64,000 nt of DNA from Streptomyces sp. F001 (GTDB lineage: Bacteria; Actinomycetota; Actinomycetes; Streptomycetales; Streptomycetaceae). The position numbers and the translations under genes were made by a program. The notes beneath the pieces were generated by a model, which was not told the DNA's origin, searched no databases, and was given only the letters and a program-made list of their open reading frames with translations. The stretch is taken from the NCBI RefSeq assembly GCF_004187715.1, contig NZ_QZWF01000001.1, forward strand, positions 868,001 through 932,000, in the 5' to 3' direction. This document shows positions 7,707 through 16,010 of the stretch, one piece after another (the first letter of the stretch is position 1; each line of letters starts with the position of its first letter).

Positions 7707-9134
7707 ATGAAAATGGCGATGATGCGCCTGAGGCGCGAGGACCCGCGCGTCGTCGGCTCGTTCAGGCTGCACAGACGGCTCGGCGCGGGCGGGATGGGCG
7801 TTGTCTACCTGGGCTCCGACAAGAAGGGGCAGCGGGTCGCACTGAAGGTGATCCGGCCGGACCTGGCGGAGGATCAGGAGTTCCGGTCACGGTTCGCGCG
7901 CGAGGTCTCCGCCGCCCGGCGGATCCGGGGCGGGTGCACGGCGCGGCTGGTGGCGGCGGATCTGGAGGCGGACCGGCCGTGGTTCGCCACGCAGTACGTA
8001 CCGGGGCCCTCCCTGCACGACAAGGTCGCCGACGAGGGGCCGCTGCGCGCGGCGGACGTCGCCGCGGTCGGGGCCGCTCTTTCGGAGGGGCTCGTCGCCG
8101 TGCACGAGGCCGGTGTGGTGCATCGCGATCTGAAGCCCTCCAACATCCTGCTCTCCCCCAAGGGCCCGCGGATCATCGACTTCGGTATCGCCTGGGCCAC
8201 GGGGGCCTCCACGCTCACGCACGTCGGCACGGCCGTGGGCTCGCCCGGTTTCCTCGCCCCCGAGCAGGTCCGCGGCGCGGCGGTCACTCCGGCCACGGAC
8301 GTGTTCTCGCTGGGTGCCACGCTCGCCTACGCGTCGACCGGAGACTCGCCCTTCGGGCACGGCAGTTCCGAGGTGATGCTGTACCGCGTGGTCCACGAGG
8401 AGGCCCAACTGCACGGCGTTCCCGACGCGCTGGCCCCGCTCGTACGGGCCTGTCTGGCGAAGGACCCCGAGGAGCGGCCCAGCACGCTCGAACTGTCGCT
8501 GCGGCTGAAGGAGATCGCGGCTCGTGAGGCGCAGGGCCTTCTGGACGGACGGCCGCCCGCGCCGCGCTCCGGTGAGGCGGACCGGCCCACCGGCCGGCTT
8601 GCCGACACCTACCCCGACCGCCCGCTGCGCCGTCCGCCAGGGCAGGCGGGCGCGCCCGGGATTTCCACGACCCGGGGTCCGGGCGCGCCCCGGGGTTCGG
8701 CGCCGGTGCGGGGCGGAGCTCCCGCGCGCGGCACGTCGCCGCGGGGCGGGGGTGCGCCGTCGGCCCGGTCCGGGGCGGGGCTCACGCCGGCGTCGAGGAA
8801 CACGCCCGCTTCCCGCAGTACGACCCGGTCCGGCGGCGGGAACCGGCCCGTGCCGCGCGGTACCGCAGGGCGTCCGGGGCCCCGGAACACCGGCGCCGGG
8901 CGGCGGCCGGCCAATCCGCGGCTGCTGCGTCAGCGGCTGTTCGTGTTCGTCGTGGTGACGCTGCTCGTTGCGCTCGGCATCGGCGTGGTGCAGGGCTGCC
9001 AGGGGCCGGCCCGGGGGCTCGGCGGCGAACGCGAGCGGCAGGAGCGCGTCCAGCCGGACCACCGGCCGCTGGACGAGGACGCGTTGATGTCCGAGCGGTT
9101 CGAGTCGACGATCGAGCAGTCCGCGCCCGAGTAG
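7707..9134 (+). CDS. Membrane-anchored Ser/Thr protein kinase
   Basis: 475 residues from ATG 7707, preceded by GCGGGG. All kinase landmarks are in order: glycine loop LGAGGMGVVYLG (25-36), VALKVI lysine (about 44), catalytic loop VVHRDLKPSNILL (about 138-150), DFGIAW (about 159-164), and APEQVRG in the P+1 loop. After the kinase domain (to about 285) comes a long Pro/Arg/Gly-rich juxtamembrane region. One transmembrane helix follows (LFVFVVVTLLVALGIGVVQG, about 411-430), then a 45-residue extracellular tail with no PASTA or other sensor domain. Typical PknB-like streptomycete eSTPK; substrate unknown. Confidence 0.93.
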   Translation: MKMAMMRLRREDPRVVGSFRLHRRLGAGGMGVVYLGSDKKGQRVALKVIRPDLAEDQEFRSRFAREVSAARRIRGGCTARLVAADLEADRPWFATQYVPGPSLHDKVADEGPLRAADVAAVGAALSEGLVAVHEAGVVHRDLKPSNILLSPKGPRIIDFGIAWATGASTLTHVGTAVGSPGFLAPEQVRGAAVTPATDVFSLGATLAYASTGDSPFGHGSSEVMLYRVVHEEAQLHGVPDALAPLVRACLAKDPEERPSTLELSLRLKEIAAREAQGLLDGRPPAPRSGEADRPTGRLADTYPDRPLRRPPGQAGAPGISTTRGPGAPRGSAPVRGGAPARGTSPRGGGAPSARSGAGLTPASRNTPASRSTTRSGGGNRPVPRGTAGRPGPRNTGAGRRPANPRLLRQRLFVFVVVTLLVALGIGVVQGCQGPARGLGGERERQERVQPDHRPLDEDALMSERFESTIEQSAPE

Positions 9135-9168
9135 GGCCTACGTCCGGGGGCGTCGGCCCGAGGAGGGC

Positions 9169-9987
9169 CTACTCCTGGGGGCGGCCGGTCGCCACCGCGT
9201 AGAAGGCGACCGCGGCCGCCGCGCCCACGTTGAGGGAGTCGACGCCGTGGGACATCGGGATGCGGACCCATTCGTCGGCGGCGACCAGGGCCTGGGTCGA
9301 CAGGCCGTCGCCCTCGGCGCCGAGCATCAGCGCGACCCGGTCCATCCGGTGCGGGGCCGCCTCGTCGAGGCTTCTCGCCTTCTCGTCGGGGGTGAGGGCG
9401 AGGAGCGTGAAACCGGCCTCGCGGACCGACTCCAGGCCCTTGGGCCAGGTGTCCAGGCGGGCGTACGGCACGGAGAAGACCGCGCCCATCGAGACCTTGA
9501 CGCTGCGACGGTAGAGGGGGTCCGCGCAGTCCGGGGAGAGCAGGACCGCGTCCATGCCGAGGGCGGCGGCCGAGCGGAAGATCGCGCCGATGTTGGTGTG
9601 GTCGTTGACCGACTCCATGATCACGACCCGGCGGGCGGTCTGGAGGAGTTCGGCGGCCGTGGGCAGCGGCTTGCGCTGCATGGAGGCGAGCGCGCCGCGG
9701 TGCACGTGGTAGCCGGTGACCTGTTCGGCGAGCTCCGGGCTGACCGCGTAGACGGGGGCGGGGAGCTCGTCGATGACGTCGCGCATGACGTCGACCCACT
9801 TGGCGGAGAGCAGCATCGAGCGCATCTCGTAGCCGGAGTCCTTCGCCCGGCGGATGACCTTCTCGCCCTCGGCGATGAACAGGCCCTCGGCGGGTTCTCG
9901 CTTGCGGCGCAGTTCCACGTCGGTCAGGCCTGTGTAGTCGTGCAGGCGCGGGTCGTCGGGGTCCTCGACGGTGATGAGATCGGCCAC
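9169..9987 (-). CDS. SpoU/TrmH-family RNA 2'-O-methyltransferase
   Basis: 272 residues from ATG. The N-terminal substrate-binding segment (GLFIAEGEKVIRRA, about 35-48) is followed by the SPOUT catalytic domain with its three motifs: NDHTNIGAIFRSAAALG (about 128-144; Asn and Arg conserved), LMLGAEGDGLS (about 218-228), and IPMSHGVDSLNVGAAAAVAF (about 241-260), which builds the SAM-binding trefoil knot. The AEGEKVIRRA-type N-domain is typical of enzymes acting on rRNA. The exact target nucleotide cannot be deduced. It converges on the kinase gene. Confidence 0.9.
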   Translation of the reverse strand: MADLITVEDPDDPRLHDYTGLTDVELRRKREPAEGLFIAEGEKVIRRAKDSGYEMRSMLLSAKWVDVMRDVIDELPAPVYAVSPELAEQVTGYHVHRGALASMQRKPLPTAAELLQTARRVVIMESVNDHTNIGAIFRSAAALGMDAVLLSPDCADPLYRRSVKVSMGAVFSVPYARLDTWPKGLESVREAGFTLLALTPDEKARSLDEAAPHRMDRVALMLGAEGDGLSTQALVAADEWVRIPMSHGVDSLNVGAAAAVAFYAVATGRPQE

Positions 9988-10051
9988 AGGGTGATACTGC
10001 CTTGTCCTGGGTGTGGTGCCAACGGCTCGGGACGAGTTGTGTTACCCGCGG

Positions 10052-11284
10052 TTACGCGGAGGGATGCGGGCCCACGTTCACGACCGCGCCGACGACGATG
10101 ACGGCCGGCGGCTTCACCTCCTGCGTACGCACCGCCTCGGCGACCGTCGCGAGGGTCGCGTCGACGCGGCGCTGGGCGGCCGTCGTGCCCTCCTGGACGA
10201 GGGCGACCGGGGTGTCGGCCGGCTTGCCGTACGCGACCAGGGTCTCGGCGATCTTCCCGATCTTGTCGACGCCCATGAGGATCACCAGCGTGCCGGTCAG
10301 TTTGGCGAGGGACGGCCAGTCGACGAGGGAGCGCTCGTCGTCGGGGGCCACATGGCCGCTGACCACCGTGAACTCATGGGCCACGCCGCGGTGGGTGACC
10401 GGGATTCCGGCCGCGCCCGGGACCGAGATCGAGCTGGAGATGCCGGGGACGACCGTGCACGGGATGCCCGCCTCGGCCAGTGCCTGGGCCTCCTCCATGC
10501 CGCGACCGAAGACGAACGGGTCGCCGCCCTTGAGCCGTACGACCGACTTGCCCTGCTTGGCATGCTCGATCAGCGCGTTGTTGATGGCCTCCTGGGCCAT
10601 GAAACGGCCGTACGGGATCTTCGCCGCATCGATCACCTCGACGTGCGGCGGGAGTTCGGCGAGCAGGTCGCGAGGGCCGAGGCGGTCGGCGATGACCACA
10701 TCGGCCTCGGCGAGCAGGCGCCGGCCGCGGACCGTGATCAGGTCCGGGTCGCCGGGGCCGCCACCGACGAGGGCGACGCCCGGGGTGCGGGTGCGGTGGT
10801 GGGGGGCGACGAGGGTGCCGTCGCGCAGGCCCTCGACGACCGCGTCGCGGATGGCGGCGGTGTGGCGGGGGTCGCGGGACTTGGTGTCGGTGGTGAGGAC
10901 CGCGATGGTGACGCCCTCGCTGTGGCCCGTCGCCGGGGTCCAGGCCGTGGCCGCGTCGGCGTCGTCGGAGCGGACGCACCAGACGCGGTGCCGTTCCGCT
11001 TCGGCGGAGGCCTGGGTGTTCGCCGTGTGGTCGCTGGTGGCGATGAGGGCGTACCAGGCGTCGGCGAGGTCGCCGTCCTGGTATCGGCGCTTCGCCCAGG
11101 TGATCTCGCCCGATTCCGCCATCGCTTCGACCGAGGGGGTCGCTTCCGGGGACACGAGGAGGATGTCCGCGCCTGCCGCGATGAGGGCCGGGAGGCGGCG
11201 CTGGGCGACCTGGCCGCCGCCGAGGACGACCACTTTGCGGCCGGTGAGGCGGAGGCCTACGGGGTAGGCGGGGTGTTCGGCCAT
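10052..11284 (-). CDS. cysG: Siroheme/corrin fusion: precorrin-2 dehydrogenase-uroporphyrinogen-III methyltransferase
   Basis: 410 residues from ATG 11282-11284. N-terminal domain (1-150): Rossmann GLRLTGRKVVVLGGGQVAQRR and the Met8-like continuation (KRRYQDGDLADAWYALIATS), for NAD-dependent precorrin-2 oxidation and possibly ferrochelation. C-terminal domain (165-410): SUMT/CobA with VALVGGGPGDPDLITVRG, ADVVIADRL, VRLKGGDPFVFGRGMEE, AGIPCTVVPGISSS and VTHRG, the tetrapyrrole methylase motifs. It methylates uroporphyrinogen III at C2 and C7, feeding both siroheme and cobalamin. The order (dehydrogenase then methylase) is that of CysG. Neighbouring corrinoid genes on the same strand support the assignment. 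Confidence 0.92.
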   Translation of the reverse strand: MAEHPAYPVGLRLTGRKVVVLGGGQVAQRRLPALIAAGADILLVSPEATPSVEAMAESGEITWAKRRYQDGDLADAWYALIATSDHTANTQASAEAERHRVWCVRSDDADAATAWTPATGHSEGVTIAVLTTDTKSRDPRHTAAIRDAVVEGLRDGTLVAPHHRTRTPGVALVGGGPGDPDLITVRGRRLLAEADVVIADRLGPRDLLAELPPHVEVIDAAKIPYGRFMAQEAINNALIEHAKQGKSVVRLKGGDPFVFGRGMEEAQALAEAGIPCTVVPGISSSISVPGAAGIPVTHRGVAHEFTVVSGHVAPDDERSLVDWPSLAKLTGTLVILMGVDKIGKIAETLVAYGKPADTPVALVQEGTTAAQRRVDATLATVAEAVRTQEVKPPAVIVVGAVVNVGPHPSA

Positions 11285-11415
11285 GAGGGTGCGGCTCCTC
11301 TTTACGGCGATGCGGGGCCCTGACGTGCGGATTTTACGGTGCGGGTGGGGAAGGCGGCGCAGGTGTCCGGTGGCTGAGCATCGTTGCCGGGTGCGGGTGC
11401 GTGGGTCCGTGCCCA

Positions 11416-11453
11416 CCCTCCCCACTCTCGGCTTCGCTCGAGCGGGGCACCCT
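11416..11453. repeat. Small palindromic repeat, copy 1
   Basis: Contains the core CTCTCGGCTTCGCTCGAGCG flanked by C-rich and G-rich arms that can pair. The same core occurs at 41515-41556 in the same orientation and at 31722-31763 inverted. It lies in the gap upstream of cysG. Confidence 0.8.
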
Positions 11454-11472
11454 CATCACCCTGCGGAACGAC

Positions 11473-11534
11473 TGCCCACGGACCCACGGCGTTGCCCACC
11501 GGACCCACGGCGTTGCCCACGGACCCTGTGCGAA
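11473..11534. repeat. Short tandem repeat in the cobT-cysG gap
   Basis: Two and a half copies of a 20-21 base unit (GCCCACGGACCCACGGCGTT) in tandem, followed by two looser TACGAACCGGCG units to 11590. Together with repeat copy 1 this fills most of the 332-base gap 11285-11616, where I see no gene. Confidence 0.65.
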
Positions 11535-11616
11535 CCCCCACGGCCGCTGTACGAACCGGCGCTGCCCACGGAACTCCGTACGAACCGGCGTCCGCCTCGC
11601 GTCGGCTCAGGGGCCG

Positions 11617-13893
11617 CTACTTCTCGGTGACCCCCGCTGAATCGAACGTCGCCACCTCATGCATTGCTCTCGCCGTGCTCTGGACCATCGGGAGGGCCAG
11701 TAGGGCGCCCGTGCCCTCACCCAGGCGGAGGTCGAGGTCGACCAGGGGGCGCAGGCCGAGCTTGTTGAGGGCCGCCACGTGGCCGGGCTCGGCGCTGCGG
11801 TGGCCTGCGATGCAGGCGGCGAGGACCTCGGGGGCGATCGCGCGGGCGACCAGGGCCGCGGCACCGGCGCTGACGCCGTCCAGGATCACCGGCGTACGAA
11901 GGGACGCTCCGCCGAGGAGGAGGCCGACCATGGCGGCGTGTTCGAGGCCGCCGATCGCGGCGAGGACGCCGATCGGGTCGGCCGGGTCGGGCTGGTGGAG
12001 CTCGATGGCGCGGCGCACGACCTCCGTCTTGCGCGCGAGGGTCTCGTCGTTGATGCCGGTGCCACGGCCGGTCACTTCCGCCGGGTCGGTGTCCGTGAAC
12101 ACCGAGATCAGGGCCGCCGAGGCCGTTGTGTTGGCGATCCCCATCTCGCCGGTGAGCAGGGCCTTGTTGCCGGCCGACACCAGGTCGCGGGCGGTCTCGA
12201 TACCCACCTCGATGGCTTGCCTGGCCTCCTCGCGGGTCATCGCCGGGCCGGTGGTCATGTCGGCCGTGCCCGGGCGGACCTTGCGGGGCAGCAGGCCCGG
12301 GGTGGCCGGAAGCTCCGCGGCGACGCCCACGTCGACGATGCAGACCTCTGCACCCACCTGGCTGGCGAAGGCGTTGCAGACCGCTCCCCCGCCGAGGAAG
12401 TTGGCCACCATCTGCGCGGTGACCTCCTGCGGCCAGGGGGTGACGCCCTGGGCGTGCACACCGTGGTCGCCGGCGAAGATCGCGACGGCCGCGGGCTCCG
12501 GGATCGGCGGCGGGCACTGGCGGGACAGCCCGGACAGCTGCGCGGAGATGATCTCCAGCATGCCGAGCGCACCGGCCGGCTTGGTCATCCGCTTCTGCCG
12601 CTCCCACGCCTCGCCGAGCGCCTTGGCGTCCAGCGGGCGGATCTGCGCGACGGTCTCGCCGAGCAGGTCGTGCGGTTCCTCGCCGGGCAGGGCGCGGCGG
12701 CCGTACGTCTCCTCGTGCACGACCCACGACAGCGGGCGGCGCTTGGACCAGCCCGCCTGCATCAGCTCCGGCTCGTCCGGGAACTCGTCGACGTACCCCA
12801 CGCACAGGTAGGCGACGACCTCCAGGTGCTCGGGCAGACCGAGAGCGCGTACCATCTCACGCTCGTCGAAGAAGCTGACCCAGCCGACGCCGAGGCCCTC
12901 GGCGCGGGCAGCGAGCCAGAGGTTCTCGACCGCGAGCGCGGAGGAGTACGGCGCCATCTGCGGCTGGGTGTGCCGGCCCAGGGTGTGGCGACCGCCGCGG
13001 GTCGGGTCCGCGGTGACGACGATGTTCACCGGGGTGTCGAGGATCGCCTCGATCTTCAGTTCCTTGAACTGCTTCGCCCGCCCCTTCGGCAGCGACTTGG
13101 CGTACGCGTCGCGCTGACGCATGGCCAGGTCGAGCATCGCGCGCCGGGTCTCGGCGGAGCGGATGACCACGAAGTCCCAGGGCTGCGAATGGCCCACGGA
13201 GGGTGCGGTGTGGGCGGCCTCCAGGACGCGGAGGAGCACCTCGTGCGGGATGGGGTCGCTGCGGAAGCCGTTGCGGATGTCACGGCGCTCGCGCATGACC
13301 TTCAGTACGGCCTCGCGCTCGGCGTCGTCGTAGGGGGGCGCGGCCGGGCCGGTGGACTGCCGCGCTTCTGCCACTTCGGCCGTGCCCTCTTCCTGGTCGG
13401 CGACCCGGGTGTCCAGGTCCTCCGCGTGCTGTACGAGTTCCGCGAGTTCGGGGGCCGGCTCCGTGTCGGCCTCGCGGGGGGCCGGGACGGTGGCCACGGG
13501 TTCGGGACTCGCCGGGATCTCGGCCCCCTGCTCCTGCGTGGGGAGGACGACAGGGTGCGGCGGGGTGGGAGCCAGGTGCGGGGTGGTCGGCAGCGAGCCC
13601 TCCACCGGGATGAACCGGCCCACGGGCTGGTCCGGCTGAGGCTCCGGCGGGAGACCGGCCGCGGCCACGTCCTGCGGCTGCGCCTCCGCGGGCTGCTGGG
13701 CCGGGGCGGGGGTCGCCTCCGGGGCAGGCGTGGCTGCGGCCGCGTCCGCCGTGGGCTCGGGCTGCGGAACGGGGCGCTCCGCTGCAAGCTGGTCGGCGGT
13801 GTGGTCCGTGACGGGGGCGGAGGGGTCTGTGGCGGAGGGACCGGTCACGTCGTGAGCCTCCCCGGCCGGGGCACCCGGCTGCGCGTCCTGCAC
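11617..13893 (-). CDS. cobT: BluB-CobT fusion: DMB synthase plus nicotinate-nucleotide:DMB phosphoribosyltransferase
   Basis: 758 residues read without interruption. After a disordered Ala/Pro/Glu linker (1-185), a nitroreductase-fold domain (about 190-400) matches BluB: MRERRDIRNGFRSDPIP, HTAPSVGHSQPWDFVVI, and GLGVGWVSFFDEREMVRALG. It would make 5,6-dimethylbenzimidazole from FMNH2 and oxygen. The CobT domain follows (about 415-758): RMTKPAGALGMLE, FAGDHGVHAQGVTPWPQEVT, MGIANTTASAALISV, RGTGINDETLARK and EPGHVAALNKLGLRPLVDLD, with the catalytic Glu in LRLGEGTGALLA. One polypeptide therefore links synthesis and activation of the lower ligand of cobalamin. The frame start at 13893 is probably internal; see the next entry for the upstream part. 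Confidence 0.88.
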   Translation of the reverse strand: MQDAQPGAPAGEAHDVTGPSATDPSAPVTDHTADQLAAERPVPQPEPTADAAAATPAPEATPAPAQQPAEAQPQDVAAAGLPPEPQPDQPVGRFIPVEGSLPTTPHLAPTPPHPVVLPTQEQGAEIPASPEPVATVPAPREADTEPAPELAELVQHAEDLDTRVADQEEGTAEVAEARQSTGPAAPPYDDAEREAVLKVMRERRDIRNGFRSDPIPHEVLLRVLEAAHTAPSVGHSQPWDFVVIRSAETRRAMLDLAMRQRDAYAKSLPKGRAKQFKELKIEAILDTPVNIVVTADPTRGGRHTLGRHTQPQMAPYSSALAVENLWLAARAEGLGVGWVSFFDEREMVRALGLPEHLEVVAYLCVGYVDEFPDEPELMQAGWSKRRPLSWVVHEETYGRRALPGEEPHDLLGETVAQIRPLDAKALGEAWERQKRMTKPAGALGMLEIISAQLSGLSRQCPPPIPEPAAVAIFAGDHGVHAQGVTPWPQEVTAQMVANFLGGGAVCNAFASQVGAEVCIVDVGVAAELPATPGLLPRKVRPGTADMTTGPAMTREEARQAIEVGIETARDLVSAGNKALLTGEMGIANTTASAALISVFTDTDPAEVTGRGTGINDETLARKTEVVRRAIELHQPDPADPIGVLAAIGGLEHAAMVGLLLGGASLRTPVILDGVSAGAAALVARAIAPEVLAACIAGHRSAEPGHVAALNKLGLRPLVDLDLRLGEGTGALLALPMVQSTARAMHEVATFDSAGVTEK

Positions 13894-15645
13894 GGGTGGC
13901 GTGGCCTCGGCCGTCTGCAGGGCCTGTTGCTGATCGGCGTCGGGGGTTGGGGGGACGACGGTTCGGTGGAGGTGGCCGCAACGGGAGCGGGGGGAGCGTC
14001 CGTGGGCTGGGGCTGCGCGGCGTCCGTGACGGCGGGGGCGCCGGGGCCGTGTCCGAGAGCTGCGCGGGCGCGGGGGCCTCGGGTGCGCTGTCGGCTACGG
14101 CGGAGGCGGGGCCTGCGGCGCATCGGGGCGGCCTGTTCGGGCTCGGCGGCCTGCGGCGCGGCCGATGCAGCCTGCTCGGGCCCGGGAGCCTGCGGCGCGG
14201 TCGATGCAGCCTGCTCGGGCCCAGAGGCCTGCAGCACGTCCGATGCAGCCTGCTCGGGCCCGGAGACCTGCGGCACGTCCGATGCAGCCTGCTCGGGCCC
14301 AGAGGCCTGCAGCACGTCCGATGCAGCCTGCTCGGGCCCAGAGGCCTGCAGCACGTCGGGGGCGGCGGTCGCAGGAGCCTGCGCCAAATCGGAGGCATCC
14401 GTGGCAGCAGCCTGGGCCGAATCAGGGGCAGCCGTCGCAGCAGCCTGCGCCGCTTCGGGCGTGCCGGTTTCCGGCGCGGACTCGGGCGCCGCGGTCTCCG
14501 GCATCTGCGCGACCTCGGATGCGGCCATCGCCTGCTCAGGAGTCCCGTCGGGTGCGGGAGCGGCTTCTACGACCTGGGGGGGTTCAAGGGCGCTGGTTCC
14601 GGCATCCGGGAACTGTCCGGAGCCGGCGCCCGCCGTCTCGGCAGCCGCGACGGCCTGTCCGGCATCCGGTGACTGCGCGGCCCCGGCACCATGTCCAGCA
14701 CCCGTGGGCTGCCCATGTCCGGCACCCGTGGCCGGCAGGGAGCCGTCCCCGTGCCCAGCACCCGCGCCGTGCACAGAACCCTCCCCATGCCCAGCACCCG
14801 AGGCCCCCACGCCCCCGGCACCTGGCCGACGAGCCCGTCAGCCTGAGCCACGGCCGCCTGGTCGGAGCCCGCGGCAGACGCGGTCCCGGAAGGCTCTCCG
14901 CCCCCGACTCCGACACGCCGCCCAGCGCCTCCCCCGCGCCCGCGGGCGACGTCCCCTCAGCCGCCGGCCACGTCTGCGAGGCGTACGCCTCGTTGTGACC
15001 GAAGGCCCCCACGGCCTCCGTCGCGAGTCGGGTCACCGCGGCCTGTGCGGCGCCCACCGGCTCGGTCTGGTGAGGTGTGGCGGGGACAACCGTTTCCGCA
15101 GGCGTCGCCTCCTCGCCGACCGGCGTCTGGGCATGGGCCTGGCCGCCCCACGGCACCGCGCCCTGCGGGGGCATCTCGCGCACGCGAGGGACGTCGAGGT
15201 ACTCGGGGCCGGAGGTCGGCGGGCTCGGCTGGCGCGCCGGCACACCCGCGGGGCCGCGGTCGGCGAGGGAGCGGACCGGGCTCGCGGAGGCGTCGGGGAT
15301 CGGCGGGCCGAGGTGCAGCGGACGCCGGTGGGTCGACGGCGCGGCCGGTGTCGACGGCGGGGTGGGGTCGGGCAGCCGGACCCCGCCGAGGTCGACCGCA
15401 CCGCTGTCGCGGCCGGACATCTCGTGCGCGTCGGGTTCGTGGAGGGCCTCGACGACCGGCTCGGGCGGGGGTGGAGCCACTTCGTTGCCCCAGGCGCCCT
15501 GGGCGCCGGGGAGGAGCAGGTCTTCGTCTTCCGCGGGCGTCTCGGAGAGGTAGGTGTACGCGCTGGGCGCGGGGACGCCCGGCTGCTCCACCATGCCTGC
15601 GTTCTCCGGCAGCCCCTCGCCCGGGACCTGGCCGGTGTCAGTCAT
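13894..15645 (-). pseudogene. Frameshifted 5' part of the BluB-CobT gene (low-complexity linker)
   Basis: The ATG at 15643-15645, preceded by GAGGGG, begins MTDTGQVPGEGLPENAGMVE and stays in one frame to about 14870 (ESLPGP). Coding-like Ala/Gly/Pro/Glu sequence then hops frames: TASAAGSDQAAVAQADGLVG, then GASGAGHGEGSVHGAGAGHG near 14800. A long stretch of QASGPEQAASD-type repeats follows to about 14110, then ADSAPEAPAPAQLSD, then AVTDAAQPQPTDAPP. Finally, near 13945, it enters the frame of the 11617-13893 product. At least four shifts, all in G/C runs of a disordered linker, are needed to join the two parts. The intact protein would exceed 1,300 residues. Confidence 0.6.
14125..14358 (-). 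repeat. 39-bp tandem repeats coding a 13-residue unit
   Basis: Five units start at 14164, 14203, 14242, 14281 and 14320, exactly 39 bases apart, with a degenerate sixth at 14125. Each encodes a variant of AASDVLQASGPEQ, for example AASTAPQAPGPEQ. Multiples of three keep the frame, so copy number can vary without loss of BluB-CobT. Confidence 0.85.
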
Positions 15646-16010
15646 GCGTACCCCTCGCCCATCGGTTGATGCTCCTACGACCAGCTCACCCGGAACGGCG
15701 CACCGACCGCCCCGTAGTGAAGAACGAGCGTGCGTGCCCAGCGGCACGAACGACCCGCCGGAAAAGGCGACAAAGCCATTCAGTGGCATTGTCGCGGTCG
15801 TCCCTCCGCCACGTCAGCCTGATCCGCGACGGCCCGCTGTGGACTGCGCCACGTTGCGCGTCCTCCGGTTCTGCCGTACCACACCCCACCCAAAACGGGT
15901 GTGTTTTCCGGACATTGACCGACGAAGCGTCGGGCGTCCGAGTGCGGTACAACGATCGGCCAGCCTACCGCGCGCGGTACGACAACCGGATCACGGGGAC
16001 GGAACCGGCA
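15646..16010. other. Intergenic region upstream of bluB-cobT
   Basis: 365 bases without a convincing gene. A minus-strand open frame of 88 codons exists but has poor codon bias. A 6-bp stem (ACACCC 15881-15886 / GGGTGT 15898-15903) is followed by TTTT on the plus strand. I looked for a B12-box (cobalamin riboswitch) and found no match. Confidence 0.5.

Noticed and set aside
11779..15669. 1,296-codon open frame on the plus strand
   Set aside because: Mirror of the BluB-CobT gene; composition (Gly/Arg/Asp-rich) is that of antisense reading, with no domain.
15686..15952. 88-codon open frame upstream of bluB-cobT
   Set aside because: Codon bias is poor, no ribosome-binding site, and it ends inside the leader of the next gene.
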